A program made the position numbers and the translations under genes. From positions 1 through 59,520 of the forward strand of contig DBOB01000005.1 in NCBI GenBank assembly GCA_002299885.1: a stretch of DNA of 59,520 nucleotides, given 5' to 3'. The notes beneath the pieces were generated by a model, which saw only the letters and a list, made by a program, of their open reading frames with translations, made no database searches and was not told the origin of the DNA. Shown in pieces: positions 8,828 to 17,516 of this stretch. Each line of letters opens with the position of its first letter. Within the stretch, counting starts at the first letter, position 1. The stretch comes from Sediminibacterium sp. UBA657 (GTDB lineage Bacteria; Bacteroidota; Bacteroidia; Chitinophagales; Chitinophagaceae).

Positions 8828-10210
8828 ATGATTATGCGTAAAATTTTCCTTTTCCTTTTTGCCCTACCACTGATGGCACAGGCGCAATCCAAGACAGACA
8901 GTACTACAATTAAAATGATGTCAGACGAGATCATGAAAAATGGTAAAGCCTATGACTTATTAAGAGAGTTAACCAAGAATATTGGTGGCCGTTTGGCAGG
9001 CTCTCCTCAGCAACAAAATGCGGCTATTTGGGGCAAGCGACATATGGAATCATTTAAGCCTGACCAAGTGTTTATGCAAGCATGTAAAACACCCAATTGG
9101 CAACGTGGTGGAAAAGATTTTAGTGCAGTGGTTGCCGCCGATGGTAAACCAATAATGGATAAATTAGAAGTATTTGCTTTAGGAAATTCTTTATCAAGTA
9201 ATGGATTAGTGGAAGCTGAATTATTAGCAGTGGCTAATTTTGATGAATTAGAAAAAAGAAAAGACGAAGTAAAAGGGAAGATTGTTTACTACCATAGTCA
9301 ATTTGATCCAACCACTATTCAAACATTTAAAGCATATAGTGAGTCAGGTGTGTATCGTAGATCTGGCGCAAGCCGAGCTGCTAAATATGGTGCAGTAGGT
9401 GTGATGATTCATTCTTTAAGTACAGCACCTGATAATGCTCCACATACAGGTACAATGGTTTATGATGAAGCTTATCCAAAAATTCCTGCAGTGGCACTTG
9501 GTCCAAATGATGCTAAAAAAGTTTGGGCTCAATCTAGAAACAAGCAATTGGTTGTGCAAATGCAAACCTATGGTTTCTTTTTACCTGATGCAGACGAAAA
9601 TAATGTAGTCGCAGAAATTAAAGGCTCCGAGTTTCCAAATGAAATCATCACAGTGGGTGGTCACTTAGATAGCTGGGATGTGAACGAAGGTGCACACGAT
9701 GATGGAGCAGGGATTGTTCAAACGATGGAAATTTTACGCACAATGAAAGCTTTAAACTACAAGCCTAAAAGAACGATCCGTTTTGTGTTATTCGCGAACG
9801 AAGAGAATGGAGGTAAAGGTGGTGCTAAGTATGCAGAGCTTGCCAAACAAAATAACGAAAAACATATTTTTGCATTAGAGAGTGATGCAGGAGGATTTAC
9901 ACCAAGAGCCATTGGTATTAGTGCAACAAGTCCCGAGCAATTTAAAAAATTCCAACAATGGGCAAGTTTGTTAAAGCCTTATGGAACTGAGATTACAGCT
10001 GGTGGCGGTGGAGCAGACATTGGTCCATTAAAGAATGTGAATGCATCTATTGTACTTGCAGGATTGGTACCAGACAGCCAACGTTATTTTGATTTACACC
10101 ACGCTAAAACAGATGTATTTGAAAATGTAAACAAGCGTGAACTATTATTAGGCGCGGTGAACATGGCGGCGGTGATTTATTTGATTGATCAGTACGGAAC
10201 GAACTTATAA
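8828..10210 (+). CDS. Secreted M28-family zinc metallopeptidase (carboxypeptidase Q-like)
   Basis: A 460-residue protein with a signal peptide ending LMAQAQ near residue 20, so it acts in the periplasm or outside the cell. The M28 zinc site is complete: GGHLDSWD (His and catalytic Asp), GAHDDGAG (bridging Asp), FANEENGGKGG (catalytic and metal Glu pair), ESDAGGF (Asp) and HHAKTD (His). A PA-like insert lies between the signal peptide and the catalytic domain. The layout resembles plasma glutamate carboxypeptidase / carboxypeptidase Q, a dipeptidase group. ATG 8834 is an equally good start. A strong hairpin terminator follows at 10257-10287. Confidence 0.9.
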   Translation: MIMRKIFLFLFALPLMAQAQSKTDSTTIKMMSDEIMKNGKAYDLLRELTKNIGGRLAGSPQQQNAAIWGKRHMESFKPDQVFMQACKTPNWQRGGKDFSAVVAADGKPIMDKLEVFALGNSLSSNGLVEAELLAVANFDELEKRKDEVKGKIVYYHSQFDPTTIQTFKAYSESGVYRRSGASRAAKYGAVGVMIHSLSTAPDNAPHTGTMVYDEAYPKIPAVALGPNDAKKVWAQSRNKQLVVQMQTYGFFLPDADENNVVAEIKGSEFPNEIITVGGHLDSWDVNEGAHDDGAGIVQTMEILRTMKALNYKPKRTIRFVLFANEENGGKGGAKYAELAKQNNEKHIFALESDAGGFTPRAIGISATSPEQFKKFQQWASLLKPYGTEITAGGGGADIGPLKNVNASIVLAGLVPDSQRYFDLHHAKTDVFENVNKRELLLGAVNMAAVIYLIDQYGTNL

Positions 10211-10256
10211 TTCCATTAATATTTAAAATATAGCTACCCCATAAGACATTAAAATT

Positions 10257-10287
10257 AAAAAGCCCTTACAAATTGTAAGGGCTTTTT
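10257..10287. terminator. Bidirectional intrinsic terminator between M28 peptidase and carB half
   Basis: A 15-bp perfect inverted repeat (AAAAAGCCCTTACAA / TTGTAAGGGCTTTTT) with a single central base. It carries A and T tracts on either side, so it can end transcription from both converging genes. Confidence 0.85.
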
Positions 10288-10306
10288 AATTATCGTTCGT
10301 GTAAAA

Positions 10307-11500
10307 TTATCTAGATAAGTTCATTGAACGCTCTTTGTATAAGGTTCTGAAATATGGATCGCGTAAGTCTTTGATAAATCGGATGGCTTCTCCTGTGCTC
10401 TTCATCTCTGGTCCTAATTCTTTATTCACCCCAGGAAATTTCTCAAAACTAAATACTGGTTCTTTAATCGCGAATCCGTCTAGTTTTTTCTCCATGGTGA
10501 AGTCGGTTAATTTATTAGCACCCAACATTACTTTAGTTGCAATATTTAAATAAGGGATCTGGTATGCTTTTGCAATAAATGGAGTTGTTCTAGATGCTCT
10601 TGGATTAGCTTCTATCACATAGACTTTATCGTCCTTAATTGCAAATTGTATGTTGATTAATCCCTTGATATTTAAAGCACGTGCAATTTTTTCACTGTAA
10701 AATTCCATGGTAGCCACAATCAATGGTGTTAAATTAAATGCTGGCAATACCGCATTACTATCTCCACTATGAATACCTGCTGGTTCTATATGTTCCATCA
10801 CACCCATCACATGAAAAGTCTCACCATCAAAAATCGCATCTACTTCTGCTTCCTGACAACGATCCAAGAAATGGTCAATTAAAATCTTATTGTCTGGGAT
10901 ATGCTTTAAGATACTTACGACTGCTTTTTCTACTTCTGCATCGTTAATCACAATACGCATTCTTTGTCCACCAATTACATAGCTTGGTCTTACAAGTACA
11001 GGATAGCCCACTTGGTTGGCTACTTCGATGGCTTCGTCTGCTGTGTAAGCAGTGCCGTATTCTGGATAAGGAATATTTAAATCTTTCAATAAATCACTAA
11101 AGCGACCTCTGTCTTCTGCGATATCTAAACTATCAAATGAAGTACCAATGATTTTGATGCCTCTTTCAGTTAAACGCTTCGCTAATTTTAATGCAGTTTG
11201 TCCACCCAATTGTACAATCACCCCTTCTGGTTGTTCTAATTCAATGATCTCCCAAAGGTGTTCCCAAAAAACAGGTTCGAAATACAATTTATCTGCCATG
11301 TCAAAGTCGGTAGAAACAGTTTCTGGATTACAGTTCACCATAATGGCTTCGTATCCTGATTCTTTAACGGCTAGTAATCCGTGTACGCAACAATAATCAA
11401 ATTCAATACCTTGTCCAATACGATTAGGACCGCTTCCTAGTACAATGATTTTCTTCTTTTTCGATTGTACAGATTCGTTGGAGGTAAGATTGTTGCTCAT
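10307..11500 (-). CDS. carB: Carbamoyl-phosphate synthase large subunit, C-terminal synthetase half only
   Basis: About 397 residues corresponding to the second ATP-grasp half of CarB (roughly residues 550-940 of the E. coli enzyme), which phosphorylates carbamate. Visible: IIVLGSGPNRIGQGIEFDYC, VNCNPETVSTDFDMADKLYF, GVIVQLGGQTALKLA, VRPSYVIGGQRM, VIEANPRASRTTPFIAKA, GPEMKSTGEA. The first synthetase half is absent from the window, and the C-terminal MGS allosteric domain is also missing. Start chosen at 11500 (MSNNLTSNESVQ): a -7-like TATTTTTG lies 15 nt upstream and the 24 residues before it are not family-like. Split carB is known in some archaea and Aquifex. Both ends of this gene are clean, with a terminator after it, so it looks like a real gene and not a fragment. 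Confidence 0.85.
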   Translation of the reverse strand: MSNNLTSNESVQSKKKKIIVLGSGPNRIGQGIEFDYCCVHGLLAVKESGYEAIMVNCNPETVSTDFDMADKLYFEPVFWEHLWEIIELEQPEGVIVQLGGQTALKLAKRLTERGIKIIGTSFDSLDIAEDRGRFSDLLKDLNIPYPEYGTAYTADEAIEVANQVGYPVLVRPSYVIGGQRMRIVINDAEVEKAVVSILKHIPDNKILIDHFLDRCQEAEVDAIFDGETFHVMGVMEHIEPAGIHSGDSNAVLPAFNLTPLIVATMEFYSEKIARALNIKGLINIQFAIKDDKVYVIEANPRASRTTPFIAKAYQIPYLNIATKVMLGANKLTDFTMEKKLDGFAIKEPVFSFEKFPGVNKELGPEMKSTGEAIRFIKDLRDPYFRTLYKERSMNLSR

Positions 11501-11578
11501 AAGTATAAAATTGGGCAAAAATACATTAGCCAAAGCATTTATCCGAATTTTTATAGAATGGTTTTCCACCAACTTTAC

Positions 11579-12865
11579 TTATTTCACGATACAAAGCTCA
11601 TCCCAGCGGGTGGTAAAGCGCTTGCTTCTTTTCTCGCTGCGCATTTTCCAGTTTTTCTGCGTCCCGCTGGTACCAAATTTGAGCACATCGTTGCGGTAGG
11701 CGGCGTTCATATTGTCAATCACATGCATGAGCTTCTTCTTTTTCGTATCAATAGGGGCAACGAATAGATTGGTTTGCAAGGCACTATCGGGTACAAAGCC
11801 GCTTAGGATCACGCCGGCTTTCTTATAAATTTCGCCTTTTTCGTAGAGGGTTTTGCCAATGGCGACCACCGCCTTGATTAGGTCGGGGGTGCTTTGGGTG
11901 GGATTGTCCAATTGGGTATACCCACTCACTTGACGGCCCCGGCTATAGTAGGCGGCATCTAATTGAATAGGGGCTTTTTTAAGTAAGAATACGGCGATGC
12001 CTGTGGCCGCACTATGTTGTCTTCTTAATTTCTCGGCAGCCCTGGTGGTATAGGTTGCAAGTGCTTCTTCTATTTCCTGCCAGTCGGTCACATTGCGTCC
12101 AAACATTCTTGTAGTCGCAATCATTTTTTTTTCTGTTCTCGGGGCTTGCATGGAATGACTTTTAAAACCTTTTAGTTCGCGTATCAAACGCATCCCCACC
12201 ACGCCACCTAAAAATCGTTTACCCCAACTAAGGTCTTTGATGCTTAATGTATAAGCTGTATTGATGCCATACACTTTTAGTTTTTCACTATAACTAAAAC
12301 CCACGCCCCAAATATCTTCTACAGGGGTTTGTTGCAATGCCGCTTGTATTTTTTTAGTGGTGTCCAACACCACAACACAATTGGTTTTAAGTTTATTTTT
12401 TTTCGCTAATCGGTTAGCCACTTTACTCAATACTTTATTAGGAGCGGCACCAATCGAAACAGAAATACCTGTCCATTGTTCAATTTTATTTTTGAGTTCC
12501 AAACAAAAGGAATACACGTTTTCTGTAGCTAGGTGAGAGAGGTCTACAAAGGCTTCATCCACGGAATACACTTCTACATGACCCGGTGGTAGCAATAGTC
12601 TCATGGTTTCCATCACACGCCAACTTAGGTCGCCGTATAAATGATAGTTAGAAGAAAAAGTAGTAACACCATTTTTTTCAATTAAATCTTTCGCCTGAAA
12701 ATAGGGAACGGCCATCGAGATACCCAATTGCTTTGCTTCGTCCGTACGCGACACAATACATCCATCATTATTGCTTAATACAATAACCGGACGGTGTTGT
12801 AACTGTGGCTGAAAAAGTCTTTCGCAGGAACAGTAAAAACTATTGCAGTCAACAATGGCTTGCAT
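11579..12865 (-). CDS. umuC: Y-family DNA polymerase, UmuC-type
   Basis: A 428-residue translesion polymerase of the UmuC type. It starts with DCNSFYCSCERLFQP (first metal-binding Asp), then the steric-gate region, then YSVDEAFVDLS with the second acidic pair, and a helix-hairpin-helix segment around VEDIWGVG. The C-terminal little-finger domain extends from about residue 240. The UmuC length (about 420) and the pairing with a UmuD gene favour UmuC over DinB. It begins 2 bp after umuD and shares its operator-controlled promoter. Catalytic acidic residues are intact, in contrast to the protease partner. Confidence 0.92.
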   Translation of the reverse strand: MQAIVDCNSFYCSCERLFQPQLQHRPVIVLSNNDGCIVSRTDEAKQLGISMAVPYFQAKDLIEKNGVTTFSSNYHLYGDLSWRVMETMRLLLPPGHVEVYSVDEAFVDLSHLATENVYSFCLELKNKIEQWTGISVSIGAAPNKVLSKVANRLAKKNKLKTNCVVVLDTTKKIQAALQQTPVEDIWGVGFSYSEKLKVYGINTAYTLSIKDLSWGKRFLGGVVGMRLIRELKGFKSHSMQAPRTEKKMIATTRMFGRNVTDWQEIEEALATYTTRAAEKLRRQHSAATGIAVFLLKKAPIQLDAAYYSRGRQVSGYTQLDNPTQSTPDLIKAVVAIGKTLYEKGEIYKKAGVILSGFVPDSALQTNLFVAPIDTKKKKLMHVIDNMNAAYRNDVLKFGTSGTQKNWKMRSEKRSKRFTTRWDELCIVK

Positions 12866-12867
12866 TT

Positions 12868-13308
12868 TTATAAATTATGAATCACAAAAGTCACGACACC
12901 CCAAGTGCTATAGTCCGATAATTGCGCTACTTGGATGCTACCATATTTTTTATTTTCTGGTAATAAACTAATGCTATGCTCCTGCACTTGTAAACGACGC
13001 ACTAAAAATTCTCCATTCAACACGGCCACCACCACATTGCCTGATCTTGCTTGGATGCTTCTGTCTACAATCAAGGTATCCCCAATATGAATCCCGGCAC
13101 CAAGCATGGCATCGCTATTGACCCGAAAGAAAAAAGTGGCAGGTTTGTTGCGCACCAATTGTTCGTTGAGGTCAATCCCTCTTTCCATAAAATCGTCCGA
13201 TGCAGCACCAAATCCAGTGGCATTGGCTTGTACAATCTGCGCCGACTGGTAGTTTTTAGCCCCCGTATAGCCTGTTTTTTGTTCGTATGCTTCCTCTTGA
13301 AATTCCAT
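12868..13308 (-). CDS. umuD: UmuD-like S24-family protein lacking the catalytic Ser/Lys pair
   Basis: A 146-residue homologue of UmuD, the partner that in E. coli cleaves itself after Cys24 and then activates UmuC. The sequence aligns to E. coli UmuD without gaps across all key positions at a constant offset of seven. At the catalytic serine (Ser60 in GDSM) this protein has Ala67 (NSDAM). At the catalytic lysine (Lys97 in TVKKL) it has Arg104 (LVRRL). At the scissile Cys24-Gly25 it has Thr31-Gly32. The rest of the fold is well kept (GIDLNEQL, GDTLIVDRS, NGEFLVRRLQ). It is therefore predicted unable to self-cleave by the normal mechanism. Whether this is a family trait in related species cannot be judged from here. 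Confidence 0.9.
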   Translation of the reverse strand: MEFQEEAYEQKTGYTGAKNYQSAQIVQANATGFGAASDDFMERGIDLNEQLVRNKPATFFFRVNSDAMLGAGIHIGDTLIVDRSIQARSGNVVVAVLNGEFLVRRLQVQEHSISLLPENKKYGSIQVAQLSDYSTWGVVTFVIHNL

Positions 13309-13311
13309 TTA

Positions 13312-13348
13312 GCTAAATTTATTAGCAATATTAACTAAATAATTTAGT
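13312..13348. promoter_or_regulatory. Twin palindromic operator over the umuDC promoter
   Basis: Two 15-bp palindromes share nCTAAATnnnTTAGn: ACTAAATAATTTAGT (13334-13348, all seven pairs match) and GCTAAATTTATTAGC (13312-13326, five of seven match). Their centres are 22 bp apart, about two helical turns. On the minus strand a -33-like TTTG (RC of 13356-13359) and a -7-like TAATATTG (RC of 13326-13333) flank the first palindrome. The second covers the expected start site. A third half-site ATTTAGT lies at 13349-13355. A repressor here would block umuDC; its identity is unknown. Confidence 0.55.
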
Positions 13349-13440
13349 ATTTAGTCAAATAGAGGGGAAAATTTATCCTCATTTTGAAGCACTCATTACC
13401 AATCGATTATACTACTTGATTTTGTATCTTGGGGGTATAA

Positions 13441-14541
13441 ATGCACCCCAACATGTCCAACTTTTTTATTGATCCCAATATTGCAAGGGCTAAAACCATC
13501 GATACCAGTTTTTACCTAGATCCTGCTTGTTTGGAAAAAGCCAAGGAGCAAATTTTTGCACCTAGCTGGCAATATATTGGTCATACAGGGATGGTACCGA
13601 ATGTGGGGGATGCGCATCCGTTTAGGTTATTGGAAAATTATATCGACGAGCCCTTGGTGATTACGAAGGATGCCGATGGGGGTGTACATTGTTTATCGAA
13701 TGTGTGTACGCATCGTGGTAATTTAATGGTGTACGAACCATGTACTGGCTTAAAACATTTGCGTTGTAAATACCATGGCAGGGCATTTCATTTAGATGGA
13801 AAATTTATTTCCATGCCGGAGTTCAAGGAAGTAGAAAATTTTATTCCAGAGAACAATCATTTACATGACTTGCCTTTATTCCAATGGGGTCCTTTATTAT
13901 TTACACAACTTAAAAAAGGATTAGGCCCTGAATTATTTTTTAAGGAGATGGAAGAGCGCATTGGTTTTTTACCGATTGATAAATTAGTGCATGACCCAAG
14001 TAGAACAAGTGATTATTATATTAAAGCGAATTGGGCATTGTATTGTGAAAATTATTTAGAAGGATTTCATATTCCATTTGTGCATCCGGGTCTGAATGCG
14101 TTTTTAGATTTCAAAGATTATACCACAGATATTTTTAAGTATTCGAATTTACAAATTGGTGCTTCTAAATCTTCGGAGCATTGTTTTGATTTACCAGCAG
14201 GGCATGTGGATGCAGGGAAAAATATTGCTGCATATTATTTTTGGGTCTTCCCAAACATGATGTTTAATTTTTATCCATGGGGATTGTCATTGAATATTGT
14301 TACACCGATTGATGCAGGCAATACCAAAGTCACTTTCTTAAGTTTTGTGTATGATGCAAGTAAGCTAGACACAGGCGCAGGTGCGGGATTAGAGAGTGTA
14401 GAGCAAGAGGATGAAGAAGTGGTAGAGCATGTACAACAAGGTATCCGCTCAAGATTCTATCATCACGGAAGGTATGCGACCAAGCGCGAACAAGGCACAC
14501 ACCATTTCCATAGTTTGTTGGCGGATTTTATGAATCAGTAG
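13441..14541 (+). CDS. Rieske 2Fe-2S aromatic-ring-hydroxylating-type oxygenase, alpha subunit
   Basis: A 366-residue oxygenase. The Rieske cluster ligands are CTHRG and CKYHG (C-x-H and C-x2-H, about residues 87-110). The mononuclear iron site is EGFHIPFVH near residue 205, with the E-x2-H-x4-H spacing of this family. No ferredoxin, reductase or beta subunit gene is adjacent, so electrons must come from elsewhere. Substrate is unknown; homologous groups include choline and carnitine monooxygenases and aromatic dioxygenases. A second ATG at 13453 is a plausible start. The gene is divergent from umuDC and ends at a terminator (14553-14582). Confidence 0.88.
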   Translation: MHPNMSNFFIDPNIARAKTIDTSFYLDPACLEKAKEQIFAPSWQYIGHTGMVPNVGDAHPFRLLENYIDEPLVITKDADGGVHCLSNVCTHRGNLMVYEPCTGLKHLRCKYHGRAFHLDGKFISMPEFKEVENFIPENNHLHDLPLFQWGPLLFTQLKKGLGPELFFKEMEERIGFLPIDKLVHDPSRTSDYYIKANWALYCENYLEGFHIPFVHPGLNAFLDFKDYTTDIFKYSNLQIGASKSSEHCFDLPAGHVDAGKNIAAYYFWVFPNMMFNFYPWGLSLNIVTPIDAGNTKVTFLSFVYDASKLDTGAGAGLESVEQEDEEVVEHVQQGIRSRFYHHGRYATKREQGTHHFHSLLADFMNQ

Positions 14542-14552
14542 TATAAGATAAA

Positions 14553-14582
14553 AAAGCCTCCCTAGATAAATAGAGAGGCTTT
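14553..14582. terminator. Intrinsic terminator between Rieske oxygenase and TonB receptor
   Basis: Inverted repeat AAAGCCTC / GAGGCTTT with a 14-nt loop and A/T tracts on both sides. It serves the two converging genes. Confidence 0.75.
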
Positions 14583-14609
14583 AAAGTTATTACAATAAAA
14601 CGATACGAT

Positions 14610-17414
14610 TTAGAATCGGAAAGCTAATTTGGTAAATAGTCTTAAACCATTGTAGCCCATTTGAACACCATCCCATGGTCCACCAGTTTCATTGTCACCT
14701 GCCCAATATTTTGCTTGAGGGTTCACAGCAAAGTCGGGGTGCACATTAAAGATATTGTCTGCACCAAGGATGAAATTTACTTTCTTGCTCAATTGAATAT
14801 TGCTATAAATGTCTGTTGTGAATTTACCACCATAGTTAAAGTGTTCTGGAACAAAAACATTCTCGTCTGCATCTGTAGGCACTTCTGGATTAATTCCATC
14901 TCCGTTATATCCAAATCCTGTCAAGGTTAACTTTCCAAAATAAGTTACTCTTGCACCAACACTTACTTTCTTTTTAGAGTAGTCTGCTGTGAAAGAGAAT
15001 TTAGAAGCAGGAGCAGAAGCTTTTAAGAAAAACTTCTCTCTGTCATTAAAGAAAGTATTGGCATTGTATTCATTCGTGTTCAATGCATCTGGCACATTGA
15101 TTGCGTCAATCTCAATGCCTTGTAAGTTACCCACTAATAAGAATTTTAATTTCTCTGTAGTAGAGAGTTTCTTTTGGTAGTCCACTACGATATCTACACC
15201 TGTATTGGTTGTGTTTACTGCATTGGCAAAAAACTGTGCAGTAGCAACACCTAAAGAATTTAATTTATCTGTTAAAGCAGTTGGCAATGTTGCATCACCT
15301 GCGCTAAATAATCCAGAAAGTACCACACGGTCTTTCATTTTAATTTGATAACCATCTACCGTTACAGATAAACCTTGCATTGGTTTCCAAGAAAAACCAA
15401 GACTCATATTATTAGAAGTCTCTTGCTTTAATGCTGGGATACCAGCAAGTCTTGTAATGGGATCGTTGTTATTTGCTACACGAGATTGAACCAATCCCCC
15501 TTGAGAGAAAGAGGTAAGGGTGTTGCTAAAATATTTCTGTTGTAAAGAAGGTGCACGGTATCCAGTACTGAATGATCCTCTGAAATTAAAGTTATTGGTT
15601 ACTTTATATCGGAAGGATGTTTTAAAAGTACTTACTGCGCCAAAATCAGAATAGTTTTCGAAACGCACAGCACCTGTAATTAAAAAGGCTTCAGAAGGGG
15701 TGTATTCCAAGTCACCATACATACCTGTAACCATTCTATTTGCATCTACTTCATCGTCTGGACTAAAGCCCGGGAAGCCTTGGGCGCCAGGTGCTTGTTG
15801 TAAACCAAAATTATTTGAGAATGCTTTATAAGAAGCAACTTCTCCTCTGTTAATACGGTAAGCTTCATACCTTAACTCCGCACCATAAGCCACTCTTACA
15901 CCGCCGTTATTCACTGTACCAAATTGCTTTGATAAATCAAAGTTGGTGGTGTTTTGTAAGAAATTAAATCCACCGTCATCAAAATTTGTTTTTGTGACAT
16001 TGCCAATATCAGAAGCATTGAATGTGCCTGCTCCAAAATAATGGAAATCGTTATAACCAAATGCATTACTAAAATCCCAGTTCCATCCATTTTTATTGTC
16101 TTTAGAAAAACCAGTCACCATGGAGATGTCTTGGATCTGCGCTTGAATACGAGGATTAAAACTTGTATCACCTGAACCAGATTGGAACATGATGCCTGGA
16201 ACAAATTTTAAAGAGCCATCATTATTGACAGGGAAACGTGTTGGTCTTGCAGACCAGTTTCTTGTGTAAGCATATGCGTCTGATTTTTTATTGTTCATTC
16301 CACCAAATGCGTAAAACTTAATATTGTCACCCAATGGCAATTCTAAGTTCATCATGGCACCGTAAGATGTCAAAGAACCGTCTCCAAAACCTTGTCTCCA
16401 AGTATTGGTAGGTAAACCATCTTTGTCTGCTATGTCTGAACTTGCTGCCTGACGGAAAGTTTTTCCTTGATCCAATACATCAAAAGACAAATTAATAAAT
16501 CCGCCTTTTTTACCTAAATCAAAACCACGGTTGGCTTGAATGGCACTTGTTACGCCATCTATAGGGTTGCCATATAAATAGTCATTCTTATCCTTGTGTT
16601 GATAGGTATTGAATTTTTTATCATAGTAACCAGCTAAGCCTGTAATGATATTCCACTCATTGGTATTCTTTTTCAAGATCACGTTCATGACACCAGCAAT
16701 GGCATCAGATCCATATTGCGCAGAAGCACCATCTCTTAAAATTTCAATTCTATCTACAGATGCTTGAGAAAATCCGTTCAAGTCTACCCCTGAATTACCA
16801 CGGCCTCTTGTACCAAATAAGCCAACAAGGGCAGTCGTATGTCTGCGCTTACCATTGATTAAAACTAAGGTTTGATCCGGTCCTAAACCTCTTAATGTTC
16901 CTATATCTACGTGGTCAGCACCATCTGCGCCTGATTGTTTATTGTAGTTAAAAGAAGGGGCTGCATAATTTAAAGAAGAAGTTAAATCCATTCTAGCCGT
17001 GTTCACAGCGACTTCAGAAATTTTAATCACGTCTACAGGCACGGGCGACTCTAATTTAGCACGACCATTTCCGCGGCTTCCTACCAAGATCACATCTTGA
17101 AGGTCTGAAGTAGAGGCATTCAAAACAACATTTAAAGTACCATTGGTTGCTTTCACTTTTTTAGATTCAAAGCCCACAAAACTAAACTCAATCAAGTCGT
17201 CTGTTTTGGCGTTGATAGTGAATGCACCAGCCTTGTTAGAGGTGGTAAAAGCATTGGTGGCTTGAACTTTTACAGTAACGCCTTCTAAAGGACTGCCTTT
17301 ACTGTCCACCACTGTTCCAGTGATCTTTTGTGCTTGCGCGATGGCTGCTACTGAAAAAAAGGAGAGTAACAGCATTAACATTACTTGTCTCAATGACATA
17401 TTTTGTCTGTTCAT
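14610..17414 (-). CDS. TonB-dependent receptor with N-terminal carboxypeptidase-regulatory-like domain
   Basis: A 934-residue outer-membrane receptor. A signal peptide ends AAIAQA near residue 27. A carboxypeptidase-D-regulatory-like domain follows (KITGTVVDSKGSPLEGVTV, about 29-110), then the plug (DVILVGSRG, LRGLGPDQTLVLINGKRR, RIEILRDGASAQYGSDAIAG), then the barrel, ending at a C-terminal Phe (KLAFRF). No SusD-type partner, extracellular enzyme or binding protein is adjacent, so the ligand cannot be inferred. The plug most resembles the large Bacteroidota receptors with GRGNSGVDLN segments. It is monocistronic and lies divergent from the kinase-RapZ gene. Confidence 0.93.
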   Translation of the reverse strand: MNRQNMSLRQVMLMLLLSFFSVAAIAQAQKITGTVVDSKGSPLEGVTVKVQATNAFTTSNKAGAFTINAKTDDLIEFSFVGFESKKVKATNGTLNVVLNASTSDLQDVILVGSRGNGRAKLESPVPVDVIKISEVAVNTARMDLTSSLNYAAPSFNYNKQSGADGADHVDIGTLRGLGPDQTLVLINGKRRHTTALVGLFGTRGRGNSGVDLNGFSQASVDRIEILRDGASAQYGSDAIAGVMNVILKKNTNEWNIITGLAGYYDKKFNTYQHKDKNDYLYGNPIDGVTSAIQANRGFDLGKKGGFINLSFDVLDQGKTFRQAASSDIADKDGLPTNTWRQGFGDGSLTSYGAMMNLELPLGDNIKFYAFGGMNNKKSDAYAYTRNWSARPTRFPVNNDGSLKFVPGIMFQSGSGDTSFNPRIQAQIQDISMVTGFSKDNKNGWNWDFSNAFGYNDFHYFGAGTFNASDIGNVTKTNFDDGGFNFLQNTTNFDLSKQFGTVNNGGVRVAYGAELRYEAYRINRGEVASYKAFSNNFGLQQAPGAQGFPGFSPDDEVDANRMVTGMYGDLEYTPSEAFLITGAVRFENYSDFGAVSTFKTSFRYKVTNNFNFRGSFSTGYRAPSLQQKYFSNTLTSFSQGGLVQSRVANNNDPITRLAGIPALKQETSNNMSLGFSWKPMQGLSVTVDGYQIKMKDRVVLSGLFSAGDATLPTALTDKLNSLGVATAQFFANAVNTTNTGVDIVVDYQKKLSTTEKLKFLLVGNLQGIEIDAINVPDALNTNEYNANTFFNDREKFFLKASAPASKFSFTADYSKKKVSVGARVTYFGKLTLTGFGYNGDGINPEVPTDADENVFVPEHFNYGGKFTTDIYSNIQLSKKVNFILGADNIFNVHPDFAVNPQAKYWAGDNETGGPWDGVQMGYNGLRLFTKLAFRF

Positions 17415-17516
17415 AAGGGGGTTAATTTGGTTGAAATTTAACGCTTTTTTTAGTTTTTTCGTAAGCTAAATTTATTTAATTACTTTTAGTGCTGTTAAAA
17501 CCCCTATTCAAAGTTC

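Noticed and set aside
14610..17414. Polysaccharide-utilisation locus around the large TonB receptor
   Set aside because: No SusD-like lipoprotein, glycoside hydrolase, sensor or anti-sigma gene adjacent.
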